A stretch of 9,812 nucleotides of DNA from Pseudomonadota bacterium (lineage in GTDB: Bacteria; Pseudomonadota; Alphaproteobacteria; Rhizobiales; Devosiaceae): the NCBI GenBank assembly GCA_023427545.1, contig JAEZBF010000241.1:1-9812 (forward strand). Direction: 5' to 3'. The position numbers and the translations under genes are program-made. The notes below the pieces were generated by a model. That model was not told the DNA's origin. It saw only the letters and a list, made by a program, of their open reading frames with translations, and made no database searches. How positions within the stretch are numbered: the first letter of the stretch is position 1; each line of letters begins with the position of its first letter. Below, one piece after another: positions 1 through 6,878 of this stretch.

Positions 1-871
1 AGCCACCCTTGGTCAGCATCAGTCCTTGCCGGGTGGCATTCTCATCGGCCACCCGGAGCTGCTTACGCGTGGAGCGGATCCGGAGTGCCTGATCGCACCA
101 CTCCCAGGTGTTCCCGCACATGTTGTACAGGCCGAAACCATTCGGCTCGAACGCGTTCACCGGGCAGGTGGACAGCCATCCGTCGGCTGCCGTGTTTCGC
201 TTCGGAAACGTGCCCTGCCAAATGTTGCACGGCAGGAAGTCTTGATCGTCCGGACCGCGGTCGCCCCATGGGTACCGGACGTCGCCAAGTCCGCCTCGGG
301 CGGCGTATTCCCATTCGGCCTCGGTCGGCAGCCGCGCGCCGGCCCAGCGGGCGAAGGCACGGGCATCGTTCAGCGAAACGTGCACCACCGGGTGATCGGC
401 ACGCGTGGAAATGTTGGAGCCGGGCCCTTCAGGGTGTCGCCAATCGGCTCCCGGAACGCCGAGCCACCAGGGCGCACCCCCTGCCGACCCGCTGGGCGCT
501 GCTTCGGCTGCGACCAGCAGGTGGAAGACGAACGACCAGCCAAAACGCTCGGCTTCCGTGACATAGCCGGTTTCCGCAACGAACCCGGAAAACCATGAAT
601 TCGTCACGGCATAGGGGTCAATCGCAAACGGTTTGACCCTGACCTCCCTGAGCGGACCCTCGCCGTCCAGTTCCACCACTGGTTGGCGGGTGCCGACCAG
701 TGAGCGGCCTCCGTGGAGTTGAACCAAGCGCTTCGGGATCCGGTGGGCAGCCGCACGGGATGAACCGGCAAGCGTGGTAGGCACCGGCGAGGTGCGCGCT
801 TCCGCGGTCGGACCGCAGCAGGACGCGGCGTGTGTTTGACCGGCCGATGCCTGACTGTCGTTCGTATTCAC
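1..871 (-). CDS. Formylglycine-generating enzyme (SUMF1/FGE family), C-terminus cut by window edge
   Basis: FGE oxidises a Cys or Ser in nascent type I sulfatases to formylglycine, which makes them active. I translated this frame by hand; it is open from a GTG at 871 to the left edge (290 codons). Seen in order: a Cys-Cys pair at residues 18-19 in a Ser/Ala-rich leader, DGEGPLREV, FVAETGYVTEAERFGWSFVF, WRHPEGPGS, HPVVHVS, the RLPTEAEWEYAARGG block, NIWQGTFP, and PVNAFEPNGFGLYNMCGNTW. These match the core of human SUMF1 closely, so it is true FGE rather than a distant EgtB-like member. The paired redox cysteines normally follow within a few residues of the last visible codons (LTKGG), so they lie off the window. 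No signal peptide is seen, which fits a cytoplasmic enzyme. The GTG overlaps the epimerase TGA (GTGA) and lacks a clear ribosome binding site, suggesting translational coupling. The expected sulfatase is not in view. Confidence 0.93.
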   Translation of the reverse strand, partial: MNTNDSQASAGQTHAASCCGPTAEARTSPVPTTLAGSSRAAAHRIPKRLVQLHGGRSLVGTRQPVVELDGEGPLREVRVKPFAIDPYAVTNSWFSGFVAETGYVTEAERFGWSFVFHLLVAAEAAPSGSAGGAPWWLGVPGADWRHPEGPGSNISTRADHPVVHVSLNDARAFARWAGARLPTEAEWEYAARGGLGDVRYPWGDRGPDDQDFLPCNIWQGTFPKRNTAADGWLSTCPVNAFEPNGFGLYNMCGNTWEWCDQALRIRSTRKQLRVADENATRQGLMLTKGG

Positions 872-1749
872 GGGGTGACTGCTAGGCTGAAGGGTGAAAG
901 TGTCACTTCTGCCGACAGGCTCTCGTCGGGTGCAAGGACCTGCGGCAGTGCCGTGCCCTGCTCCGTCCGGTTGTGGGAGTCGACGCTGTGGCTGACCGGC
1001 TCCAGGCAAAAGAAGTCGACAGCCGCCCAAGGCGAGTAGACGATCAGCGTCCGCAATGGCGGCGAAGCTGTCACGTCAATCCCCACACGTTTGGTGAGCC
1101 ACTCGATCCGCGCATTCCCATCCCAGCCGACGAATGCGTTATTGATCCAGCCGTCGGGGAGCGGTGCGCCGGACGAAAAGTCGAAACCATCCTGCTTAGA
1201 TGTAGGGCACAAGGCGTCTGGGAGGTGGTCCTCATCCTCGGTCCAATAAGCCTGGGCTCGGAACGAGAGGCGGGTCTGCTGGTCACGTAGGAACCAAGGG
1301 TGGAAGCCCAGTCCGAATGGCAAACTCTCGTCTCCCGCATTGCGAACTTCGAGCTTCATGGTGAGCGACCCGGCCTCGAGGGTGTAGGTTAGAACCGCAG
1401 CATAGCGGAACGGCCCGGGACCATCTGATGCAAGCTCCAAGCCCGTCTGCGTTTTCGTAGCCGCCGTCACACTCCACGGCAAAGAAAGGCCGTTACCGTG
1501 GATAGGCATTTTCTGGCCGGGTGGCGTGGGCACTGGATGAAAACGGCCGCCGTAGGAGAAGCCGCCGCCCGAGATACGGTTCGAGAACGGCACGAGCACG
1601 TTGCAACCGAGGATAAAAGGCCCCGATCGGCCCCTCAATGTCCCGGTCCTGAAAACCTCAACTATCGCCTCGCCGACGCGGATGTCATAGCGCCCGAGCG
1701 CTCCGCCTTGGTCCGGGTGCACTTCGACGATGGCCTTGCCATCGAACAT
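868..1749 (-). CDS. Aldose 1-epimerase (mutarotase) family protein
   Basis: This enzyme should interconvert the alpha and beta anomers of a free aldose, supplying the anomer used by the next dehydrogenase. From ATG 1749 it has 293 residues, normal for the family. Visible marks are the PFSNRI segment (Asn57, Arg58), IHG (His84), GLGFHPWF (His150) and FFCLEPVSH (Glu250). In GalM-type enzymes the two His and the Glu form the substrate-binding and acid/base set, so it looks catalytically intact. The frame stays open upstream to 1827, but that part overlaps the C-terminal VDGG region of the SDR gene and looks like its shadow. ATG 1749 lies 10 bases after the SDR stop; a GTG at 1758 is the main alternative. 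There is no strong ribosome binding site, so coupling to the SDR is likely. The sugar cannot be told from sequence. Confidence 0.88.
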   Translation of the reverse strand: MFDGKAIVEVHPDQGGALGRYDIRVGEAIVEVFRTGTLRGRSGPFILGCNVLVPFSNRISGGGFSYGGRFHPVPTPPGQKMPIHGNGLSLPWSVTAATKTQTGLELASDGPGPFRYAAVLTYTLEAGSLTMKLEVRNAGDESLPFGLGFHPWFLRDQQTRLSFRAQAYWTEDEDHLPDALCPTSKQDGFDFSSGAPLPDGWINNAFVGWDGNARIEWLTKRVGIDVTASPPLRTLIVYSPWAAVDFFCLEPVSHSVDSHNRTEQGTALPQVLAPDESLSAEVTLSPFSLAVTP

Positions 1750-1759
1750 GACGAGCACG

Positions 1760-2503
1760 TCAGGCAAAGCGCGCTCCCAACCCGCCATCCACGCGCCAGT
1801 TGGCGCCAGTGACGTAGGAAGCCTCATCCGACAGCAGGAAAGCGACGCATGAGGCGATCTCCCGAGGCGTACCCATCCGGCCCAGCGGGTGCACGCTCAG
1901 CACCTGATCGCGGGCGCCCGGATCGCCTCGTTCGAAGAACTCGGTGACCAGCGCGGTCTCGGTATAGCCGGGCGACAGCGCGTTTACTCGTATCTGGTGC
2001 CGCCCCACCTCAAGAGCCATTGAGCGCGTGAGTCCGACAAGGCCGGCCTTCGCTGCCGCATAGGGGAACATGCCGGGATAGGTCAGATCGGCGTGGATGG
2101 AGGCGATGTTTACGATCGCGCCACGGCGAGCTGCGATCATGCTGGGCAGCACTGCGCGGGCTACAATCCAGGCCGCCTTGAGGTCAACCGCGAACACAGC
2201 GTCCCAGTCTGCCTCGGTCATCGAGACCGGGTCGGCGTAGGAATTGCGGCCGGCATTATTGACCAGCCCTGTAACCGGCCCGAAATGCTCGACGGCGGCC
2301 GTGTGAAATGTGGCCACCTCGTTGGCGTTGCAAACATCGGCTGAGCCAGTGAAGAGCGCCTGCCTCTCGTCGGCAGCGAAAGAGTCGATGTCGAACGTCG
2401 AGACACTTGCTCCCTGTTCGAGGCACAACTCCACGATTGCAGCGCCGATGCCACGCGCGCCCCCGGTGACGAGTATGTGATGGCCTGTGAGGAGATCCCT
2501 CAT
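1760..2503 (-). CDS. SDR-family NAD(P)-dependent dehydrogenase, left arm
   Basis: A classical short-chain dehydrogenase of 247 residues. It has the cofactor loop TGGARGIG (residues 13-20), NNAG (82-85), catalytic Ser135, the YAAAK motif with Tyr148 and Lys152, SPGYTE after the active site, and the C-terminal VDGG. An acidic residue at the end of strand beta-2 (Asp38 in FDID) suggests NAD+ rather than NADP+. In the operon it sits between a sugar-acid dehydratase and a mutarotase, so the likely job is oxidising either the free aldose to its lactone or the 2-keto-3-deoxy acid made by the dehydratase, as in fucose- and rhamnose-type pathways. ATG 2503 is chosen because GGAG lies 8 bases upstream; a longer TTG start at 2557 would add an Ala-rich stretch outside the fold. 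The gap to the dehydratase stop is 63 bases. Substrate is inference. Confidence 0.9.
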   Translation of the reverse strand: MRDLLTGHHILVTGGARGIGAAIVELCLEQGASVSTFDIDSFAADERQALFTGSADVCNANEVATFHTAAVEHFGPVTGLVNNAGRNSYADPVSMTEADWDAVFAVDLKAAWIVARAVLPSMIAARRGAIVNIASIHADLTYPGMFPYAAAKAGLVGLTRSMALEVGRHQIRVNALSPGYTETALVTEFFERGDPGARDQVLSVHPLGRMGTPREIASCVAFLLSDEASYVTGANWRVDGGLGARFA

Positions 2504-2511
2504 CCCGCTCG

Positions 2512-2515
2512 CTCC
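2512..2515 (-). promoter_or_regulatory. Ribosome binding site for the left-arm SDR
   Basis: GGAG on the minus strand, 8 bases before ATG 2503. It decides in favour of the 247-residue start over the TTG at 2557. Confidence 0.6.
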
Positions 2516-2566
2516 GACTGCGGGTGCCGTGTTGACCTTGGCCGCCGCCGCGCCCAAATCTGCTAG

Positions 2567-3739
2567 CTACCAGTCAACGACCGTGCCGTCATCGAGCACC
2601 GCATTTGTGGCGTGCTGCACCTCCGGCGCGAATGGGTGCTTGGCACACTCGGCCTCATCGACCTCCACTCCCAGTCCCGGCGCCTCCGGCACCATCCAAC
2701 AGCCCTCGACACGTCGGATTGGCCCTTCGACAACGTCGAAATACCATGGAACCGCCCCGACCATCTCCTCCTGAATGACGTGGTTGGGTGTGCTGACCGC
2801 AAAGTGCAGAGCCGCGACTCCGGCGATTGGACCCAGCGGGTTGTGAGGAGCTACCCCCACGCCCACCGTGTCCGCCAGAGCAGCGATCTTCTTGGCTTCA
2901 AGCAAGCCACCGCAGTGGCAGATATCCGGTTGCACAATGTCCACGGCCCGGGCCGAGAGAAGAGCATTGAACTCGGACCGGTCAACCAAGCGTTCGCCGG
3001 CCGCGAGGGGCACCGCCGTGCGCTGCGCCAGCGCCGCCATGCCGGAGAAGTCGCTTGGTGGAAGCGGCTCTTCGGCGAACATTGGGCGCGACGGCGCCAG
3101 CGCGTTGATATAGCTCAGGGCCGCCCCTGCCGAGCCTGGCCGGCCATGGAAATCGACCATGATCTCGATCTTGTCGCCAACGGCCTCGCGCATCGCCGCC
3201 ATCATCTGGCCGACCTTGTCGATATCGGGGAGGGGGGCGTGGAAGTGCGTGTAGGGCACGATTACGACCTTGAACGCCTTGTACCCGTTCTCGACGACCT
3301 CGATTGCGCGCTCGACCAGTGGAGTCACTTCGCTGGATTCGTACACGGCTCGCATGTCACCCATGCCGAGATGCGTGTAGACCGCGACTTTCTCCCGGAC
3401 CTTGCCGCCGAGCAGGCGCCAGACGGGCAGCCCTAGGCGCTTACCGTAGATGTCCCACAGCGCCAACTCGATGCCCGACACTGCGCTCATGCCGATCGCC
3501 CCCATGCGCCAGAACGAGTGCTTCGTCAGGACGCGAACGGCTTGTTCGATGTCGCGGGGGTCGCGGCCAAGAATCAGTGGTTCGAGGTCCTCGATCGTTG
3601 CAACCACCCCCCTCGTCTTCCATTCGAGTGTAGCTTCGCCCCAGCCGAAAAGGCCCGGGACGTCGGTGTCGACGCGAACGAACACCCAGTTGCGCATTTC
3701 CGCGTTGACGACGCGCGTCGAGACCTTGGTGATCTTCAC
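2567..3739 (-). CDS. Enolase-superfamily sugar-acid dehydratase, D-galactonate dehydratase (DgoD)-like
   Basis: Members of this group remove water from an aldonic acid to give a 2-keto-3-deoxy acid, using Mg2+. The 390-residue protein has the N-terminal capping domain (MKIT...WGEA near 33-36), a barrel domain, and the C-terminal PGLGVEVDE. Key residues are VDFHGR (metal ligand Asp196, catalytic His198), the AEEP pair (Glu223/224), AGER (Glu249) and VAPHN (His299). The DFHGR and APHNPLGP blocks are what E. coli DgoD shows, so family placement is firm, but galactonate, fuconate, arabinonate or another acid could be the substrate. The start is a GTG at 3739 with GGAG 7 bases upstream. It follows lacI by 29 bases and precedes the SDR by 63, so it is the first catabolic gene of the left operon. 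Confidence 0.9.
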   Translation of the reverse strand: MKITKVSTRVVNAEMRNWVFVRVDTDVPGLFGWGEATLEWKTRGVVATIEDLEPLILGRDPRDIEQAVRVLTKHSFWRMGAIGMSAVSGIELALWDIYGKRLGLPVWRLLGGKVREKVAVYTHLGMGDMRAVYESSEVTPLVERAIEVVENGYKAFKVVIVPYTHFHAPLPDIDKVGQMMAAMREAVGDKIEIMVDFHGRPGSAGAALSYINALAPSRPMFAEEPLPPSDFSGMAALAQRTAVPLAAGERLVDRSEFNALLSARAVDIVQPDICHCGGLLEAKKIAALADTVGVGVAPHNPLGPIAGVAALHFAVSTPNHVIQEEMVGAVPWYFDVVEGPIRRVEGCWMVPEAPGLGVEVDEAECAKHPFAPEVQHATNAVLDDGTVVDW

Positions 3740-3746
3740 CGATCAG

Positions 3747-3750
3747 CTCC
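3747..3750 (-). promoter_or_regulatory. Ribosome binding site for the DgoD-like gene
   Basis: GGAG on the minus strand, 7 bases before the GTG at 3739. It supports a GTG start that is otherwise easy to miss. Confidence 0.65.
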
Positions 3751-3768
3751 GCTTAGCCTTGTGGCACG

Positions 3769-4860
3769 TCAGCTCGACTCGCCCATTCGGAAGGTCACAG
3801 GCAGGACGACCTCATTGCGCGGGAAACTGCCGGTCTTGAGGTAGTCCAGCAGCAAACGCGCAGCGGTTGCCCCAACCTCAGTGGGCCGCGATAGGATGGT
3901 GGTGAGGTTCGGCCGCGCGAATCCAAGCGGGTAGAACCCGTTGAACCCGGTCACCAGGACGTCTTCCGGAACGTTTGTGGCGTGGTCCTGGAGTGCGCGC
4001 AGCGCTGCGAGGGCAAGTTCATCGTTGATTCCGACAATTGCGTCCGGTCGGGGTCTGGTTTGAAGAACACCGACTAGCGAGTTGTAGGCGGTTTCGAAGT
4101 TGTTCTGATCACAGATGATGGTGTGGAGTTCGACGTCGCGGCGCGCGGCGCCGAACCCGTCACGAAGGCCCTTGAGACGTGAGTCGGTCATGGGGCCGCT
4201 GAACCGCGGCACAATCGTCCAGAGGCTCCGCACGGCCCGTGCGGCGAGGTGATCGGCCATCAAGCGGCCGCCGCCGTAATCGTCCTGGCGGACTACGCAG
4301 CGGTTCTCGCCTTCGGCGGGGAGGGATTCCTGGATGAGTACGACGGGCTCACGCAGGCGGGCGAGGCTCTCCAGCATCGCCTTGCGCTGGGCTTCCGAGC
4401 CATGCAGGCGGATGCAGTAGGCATCGGCATCCGCACGGCGCAATCCGAAGGTGGTGGCAAACTGATCGGGCGCTATGCCCTGCACCGTCATGGTGTAGCC
4501 GTGGTGGTTCAGGACCCCGCAAATGCCGGAGACCATGCGCGAGATGAACGGGTGGGAGAGGAAGTCTTCGGACTCATCGACGATGACCACGCCGACCGCC
4601 TGGCGGACACCCAAGCGGAGATTCCGACCGCTACTCAGCAGCCGGTAGTCGAGGTTCTGGATTTCCTTCATCACCCGTCGCCGAGTTTCCTCGCCGACGA
4701 AACCAGTCTTGCTGTTGAGGACGTTCGACACGGTCATTGGGGATACGCCCGCCGCAGCCGCCACGTCGCGGATCGTTACGCGGCGGGGTTTCCGTGCCAC
4801 ATCGGCAGCACCGGGCTGACTACCGTGGTCTGCTCTTGACCTGCTCTTCGATCCTGCCAT
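3769..4860 (-). CDS. LacI-family transcriptional regulator
   Basis: A local, probably sugar- or sugar-acid-responsive repressor of 363 residues from ATG 4860. After about 25 basic and polar residues comes the LacI helix-turn-helix (about 28-49: VTIRDVAAAAGVS then PMTVSNVLN). A hinge with RNLRLG follows near 79-84, then a periplasmic-binding-protein-like effector domain running to about 360 (for example DAIVGINDELALAALRAL). The frame is open upstream to 5043, but that extension runs through the promoter and operator and does not look like a LacI N-terminus. GGAG lies 3 bases before ATG 4860, a short spacing. It is the first gene of the left operon, with the dehydratase 29 bases downstream, and its promoter carries one of the two TAACGTTA sites, so autoregulation is likely. 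The effector is unknown; a pathway intermediate is the usual case. Confidence 0.93.
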   Translation of the reverse strand: MAGSKSRSRADHGSQPGAADVARKPRRVTIRDVAAAAGVSPMTVSNVLNSKTGFVGEETRRRVMKEIQNLDYRLLSSGRNLRLGVRQAVGVVIVDESEDFLSHPFISRMVSGICGVLNHHGYTMTVQGIAPDQFATTFGLRRADADAYCIRLHGSEAQRKAMLESLARLREPVVLIQESLPAEGENRCVVRQDDYGGGRLMADHLAARAVRSLWTIVPRFSGPMTDSRLKGLRDGFGAARRDVELHTIICDQNNFETAYNSLVGVLQTRPRPDAIVGINDELALAALRALQDHATNVPEDVLVTGFNGFYPLGFARPNLTTILSRPTEVGATAARLLLDYLKTGSFPRNEVVLPVTFRMGESS

Positions 4861-4918
4861 CCGCTCCAACCCGCTAGACCCCGACACATCGTACTTAGCG
4901 GATCGAGACCTGCCAGCG

Positions 4919-4946
4919 AATATAACGTTAAACTGCCATCCTTCAA
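4919..4946 (-). promoter_or_regulatory. Predicted sigma70-type promoter for the lacI-led left operon
   Basis: On the minus strand, TTGAAG (4946-4941) is followed after 16 bases by TATATT (4924-4919), matching four and five of six consensus bases. The predicted transcription start is near 4912, giving a leader of about 50 bases before lacI. The TAACGTTA site lies in the spacer and touches the -10, a position where a bound repressor would exclude RNA polymerase. Prediction by eye only. Confidence 0.5.
4920..4932. promoter_or_regulatory. Candidate LacI-family operator O1
   Basis: ATATAACGTTAAA, centred on the perfect 8-base palindrome TAACGTTA (4923-4930) with a central CG step, a common form for LacI-family operators. 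It overlaps the lacI promoter, and its centre is about 66 bases from the lacI ATG. It shares ATRTAACGTTAAA with O2. Confidence 0.6.
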
Positions 4947-4999
4947 CGCCGTTAGCATAGAGAAAGGCCACAAGAGCAAAAGCTGCGCCGCCAGGGCTA

Positions 5000-5015
5000 A
5001 AGTCCCCCCGGACTT
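5000..5015. repeat. Short perfect inverted repeat next to the right-arm -35
   Basis: AAGTCC, four C residues, then GGACTT: a perfect 6-base inverted repeat with a 4-base spacer. Its right half runs into the proposed -35 hexamer (5014-5019). It is unlike the TAACGTTA sites, so it may bind another regulator, or it may be chance. Confidence 0.35.
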
Positions 5016-5042
5016 GACGGGCACACGCCTCGCTCGTATCCA
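5014..5042 (+). promoter_or_regulatory. Predicted sigma70-type promoter for the right operon
   Basis: TTGACG (5014-5019), a 17-base spacer, then TATCCA (5037-5042). The -35 is near consensus and the -10 is weaker. The predicted transcription start is about 5049, inside operator O2, leaving a leader of about 64 bases before the TTG start of the right-arm SDR. Prediction by eye only. Confidence 0.45.
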
Positions 5043-5054
5043 TGTAACGTTAAA
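5042..5054. promoter_or_regulatory. Candidate LacI-family operator O2
   Basis: ATGTAACGTTAAA, second copy of the O1 motif (palindrome 5045-5052). It begins at the last base of the proposed -10 and covers the predicted transcription start. Its centre is about 122 bases from O1 and about 65 from the right-arm start codon, mirroring the O1 arrangement. Confidence 0.6.
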
Positions 5055-5099
5055 TGTTGATGCGCGTGACGGGCTGTCCTGTCGCGGAACACTCCGGCT

Positions 5100-5105
5100 G
5101 GAGAG
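5100..5105 (+). promoter_or_regulatory. Ribosome binding site that decides a TTG start
   Basis: GGAGAG, 7 bases before TTG 5113. There is no ATG or GTG at a sensible place before the cofactor loop. The longer reading from TTG 5014 would start inside the -35 and translate the operator. Confidence 0.65.
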
Positions 5106-5112
5106 CCCTTCG

Positions 5113-5967
5113 TTGACGACCGCAGCGGGCAAGATCGTGCTGATCACGGGCGCAGCCGGGGACATCGGCTACGGCCTCGTCGGTGCGTTCCTGCGCACCG
5201 GCGCGATGGTAATCGCTTCGGACATCCGGAGTGCGGACCTCGGGCAGCGGCTCAAAGGGCTGGATGTGCCCGGAGGGGTGATCGCAGTGGAGGCCAACCT
5301 TGCCGACCAAGGTTCGGTCGCCCGCCTTGCAGAGGCTGCGCTGGCGGTCGCGGGAAAGGTCGACGTTCTCGTCAATAACGCCGCAATCCAGCACGACGGT
5401 GATGTCGAGAACTGTCCGCCGGAAGCGTTCGAGCGGTCCTACGCGATCAATCTACGCGCGCCATACCTGCTTAGCCACGCGCTGGTGCCGGCCATGCGGG
5501 AAGCCGGGGAGGGGGCCATCATCAACATCGCTTCGGTGCATGCCACCGCGCCCGGTCCGCGGCGCCTCGCCTATGCCACCACCAAAACCGCGCTTCTGGG
5601 CATGACCCGCTCCATGGCGGTGGATCTCGGCCGGTACGGCATACGCGTCAATGCGATCTCGCCCGGGGCCACCAACACCTCGCAACTTCAAGCCGCGTGG
5701 TCGACACGGCGAAGTGCACCGGGGGGCGTGGATGTGTTTACGCATGCGGCGCGACAGCATCCGCTTGGCCGTCTGGCCGAGGTGGACGATATCGCCGACG
5801 CGGCGGTGTTCCTCGCCGACTCCCGCTTCATCAGCGGGATCGAGCTGAGGATCGACGGCGGGTTCCTCTCCTCTTTGCGCCTTCTGCCCGCCAGCGACCC
5901 GGCCGAAGCCGGTTCCGCGTGCGTCGATGGCGCCCCGAACCAACGAACAACGATGACCCTCGAGTGA
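5113..5967 (+). CDS. SDR-family NAD(P)-dependent dehydrogenase, right arm
   Basis: A second classical short-chain dehydrogenase, 284 residues from the TTG start. It shows TGAAGDIG (residues 12-19), NNAA (88-91, where most members have NNAG), catalytic Ser141, YATTK with Tyr154 and Lys158, SPGATNT, and the C-terminal IDGGF (247-251). Asp37 after strand beta-2 suggests NAD+. It differs clearly from the left-arm SDR, so the two probably oxidise different intermediates, such as a sugar and a keto-deoxy acid. It is odd in carrying 33 residues after IDGGF, where classical SDRs usually end within a few; this tail looks unstructured and contains one Cys. Six bases (5 between stop and ATG) separate it from the lyase gene, so they are co-transcribed. 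The substrate is not evident. Confidence 0.9.
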   Translation: MTTAAGKIVLITGAAGDIGYGLVGAFLRTGAMVIASDIRSADLGQRLKGLDVPGGVIAVEANLADQGSVARLAEAALAVAGKVDVLVNNAAIQHDGDVENCPPEAFERSYAINLRAPYLLSHALVPAMREAGEGAIINIASVHATAPGPRRLAYATTKTALLGMTRSMAVDLGRYGIRVNAISPGATNTSQLQAAWSTRRSAPGGVDVFTHAARQHPLGRLAEVDDIADAAVFLADSRFISGIELRIDGGFLSSLRLLPASDPAEAGSACVDGAPNQRTTMTLE

Positions 5968-5972
5968 GCACC

Positions 5973-6878
5973 ATGAGCGAGCAATTCCACGGCATTTACC
6001 CGATGATCTATGCCTTCTTCGGGCCTGATGGGCGGCTCGACCGGCAGGCGATGAAGCGGCAGACCGACGCGTTGATCGGGAGCGGGGTTCATGGCATCGC
6101 CATCCTTGGCATCGTCACCGAGTACAACAAGCTCGACGTCAACGAGCGCCGGCAGGTCATCGAATGGACCGCCGAAGACGTGGCGGGCCGCGTCCCGCTC
6201 GCGGTGACCGTGAACGAGATGAGCGTGCCGGGGCAGATCGAGATCGTCCGGCTCGCCGCCGAGGTGAAGGCCGACTGGATCATCCTGCAGCCGCCCCCGG
6301 TCAAGAACGTCTCTGAAAGCGAGCTGGTGAACTTCCTCGGCAAGGCCGCGGATGCCTCCAACCTTCCGGTAGCGATCCAGAACAACCCGGTGAACCTGGA
6401 CGTGACCTTGTCGGCGGGCGCGCTCAAGGCGCTCCACCGCAACCACCCCAACGTGACCCTGCTCAAGGGCGAGGGACCGATCGAGTACGTGCGGCGCCTC
6501 ATGGAAGACACTGAAGGCGTCTTTACCATCTTCAACGGCCGCGGCGGCATGGAACTACCCAGCAGCATGCGCCTGGGCTGTGCCGGACTGATCCCTGCGC
6601 CCGACTGCGTGGATGTCCTCGCGCGGGTGTATGACCTCTTCCGTAAGGGCGACGACGCCTCGATAGAGGAGGCCGAACGCCTCCATGCGAGCGTGCTGCC
6701 GCTCCTGACCTATGTCATGGCGTCGCCCGAGCACATGCTCTGCTATGGCAAGCGCCTGTTCGCCCAGCGCGCCGGGATCGAGGAGGTGCACCCGCGCCAC
6801 CCGTGCGTGCTGCCGGGCGCGTTCGGTGAGTCGATCGTCCAGCGCTACTCCGCTTCCCTGCCCAGCCTCGTCCATTGA
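5973..6878 (+). CDS. DHDPS/N-acetylneuraminate lyase family aldolase or dehydratase
   Basis: A Schiff-base TIM-barrel enzyme of 301 residues, the usual length. In this family a lysine binds a 2-keto acid and the enzyme then cleaves, condenses or dehydrates it. Lys165 in LLKGEGP is the expected Schiff-base lysine. The phosphate/carboxylate loop reads GIVTE (46-50) where DHDPS has GTTGE. At the position of the catalytic YNVP Tyr it has IQNNP, so Gln136 replaces Tyr. That argues against lysine biosynthesis and for a specialised sugar-acid lyase or dehydratase acting on a 2-keto-3-deoxy acid from one of the enolase-family enzymes. It starts at ATG 5973, 5 bases after the SDR stop, with only a weak GAGTGAG upstream, and its TGA overlaps the permease ATG (TGATG). 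Whether it makes pyruvate plus an aldehyde, or a dehydrated keto acid, cannot be told. Confidence 0.88.
   Translation: MSEQFHGIYPMIYAFFGPDGRLDRQAMKRQTDALIGSGVHGIAILGIVTEYNKLDVNERRQVIEWTAEDVAGRVPLAVTVNEMSVPGQIEIVRLAAEVKADWIILQPPPVKNVSESELVNFLGKAADASNLPVAIQNNPVNLDVTLSAGALKALHRNHPNVTLLKGEGPIEYVRRLMEDTEGVFTIFNGRGGMELPSSMRLGCAGLIPAPDCVDVLARVYDLFRKGDDASIEEAERLHASVLPLLTYVMASPEHMLCYGKRLFAQRAGIEEVHPRHPCVLPGAFGESIVQRYSASLPSLVH

Noticed and set aside
26..598. A 190-codon open frame on the plus strand
   Set aside because: It is the antisense shadow of the FGE gene, whose minus-strand translation matches SUMF1 block by block.
2612..3436. A 274-codon open frame on the plus strand
   Set aside because: It is antisense to the DgoD-like dehydratase, which carries all its catalytic residues; the plus-strand product has no family features.
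4249..4839. A 196-codon open frame on the plus strand
   Set aside because: It lies antisense within the LacI regulator, shows no recognisable motif, and high GC favours such shadows.
5895..5912. GC-rich hairpin with a CGAA loop (TTCG on the other strand)
   Set aside because: It lies inside the SDR coding tail, has no U-tract on either strand, and no gene end close enough to be served as a terminator.
5697..5972. Upstream extension of the lyase reading frame through the SDR C-terminus
   Set aside because: The added residues are Arg/Gly-rich and overlap the SDR out of frame; the family N-terminus (GIYPMIYAFF) begins right after ATG 5973.
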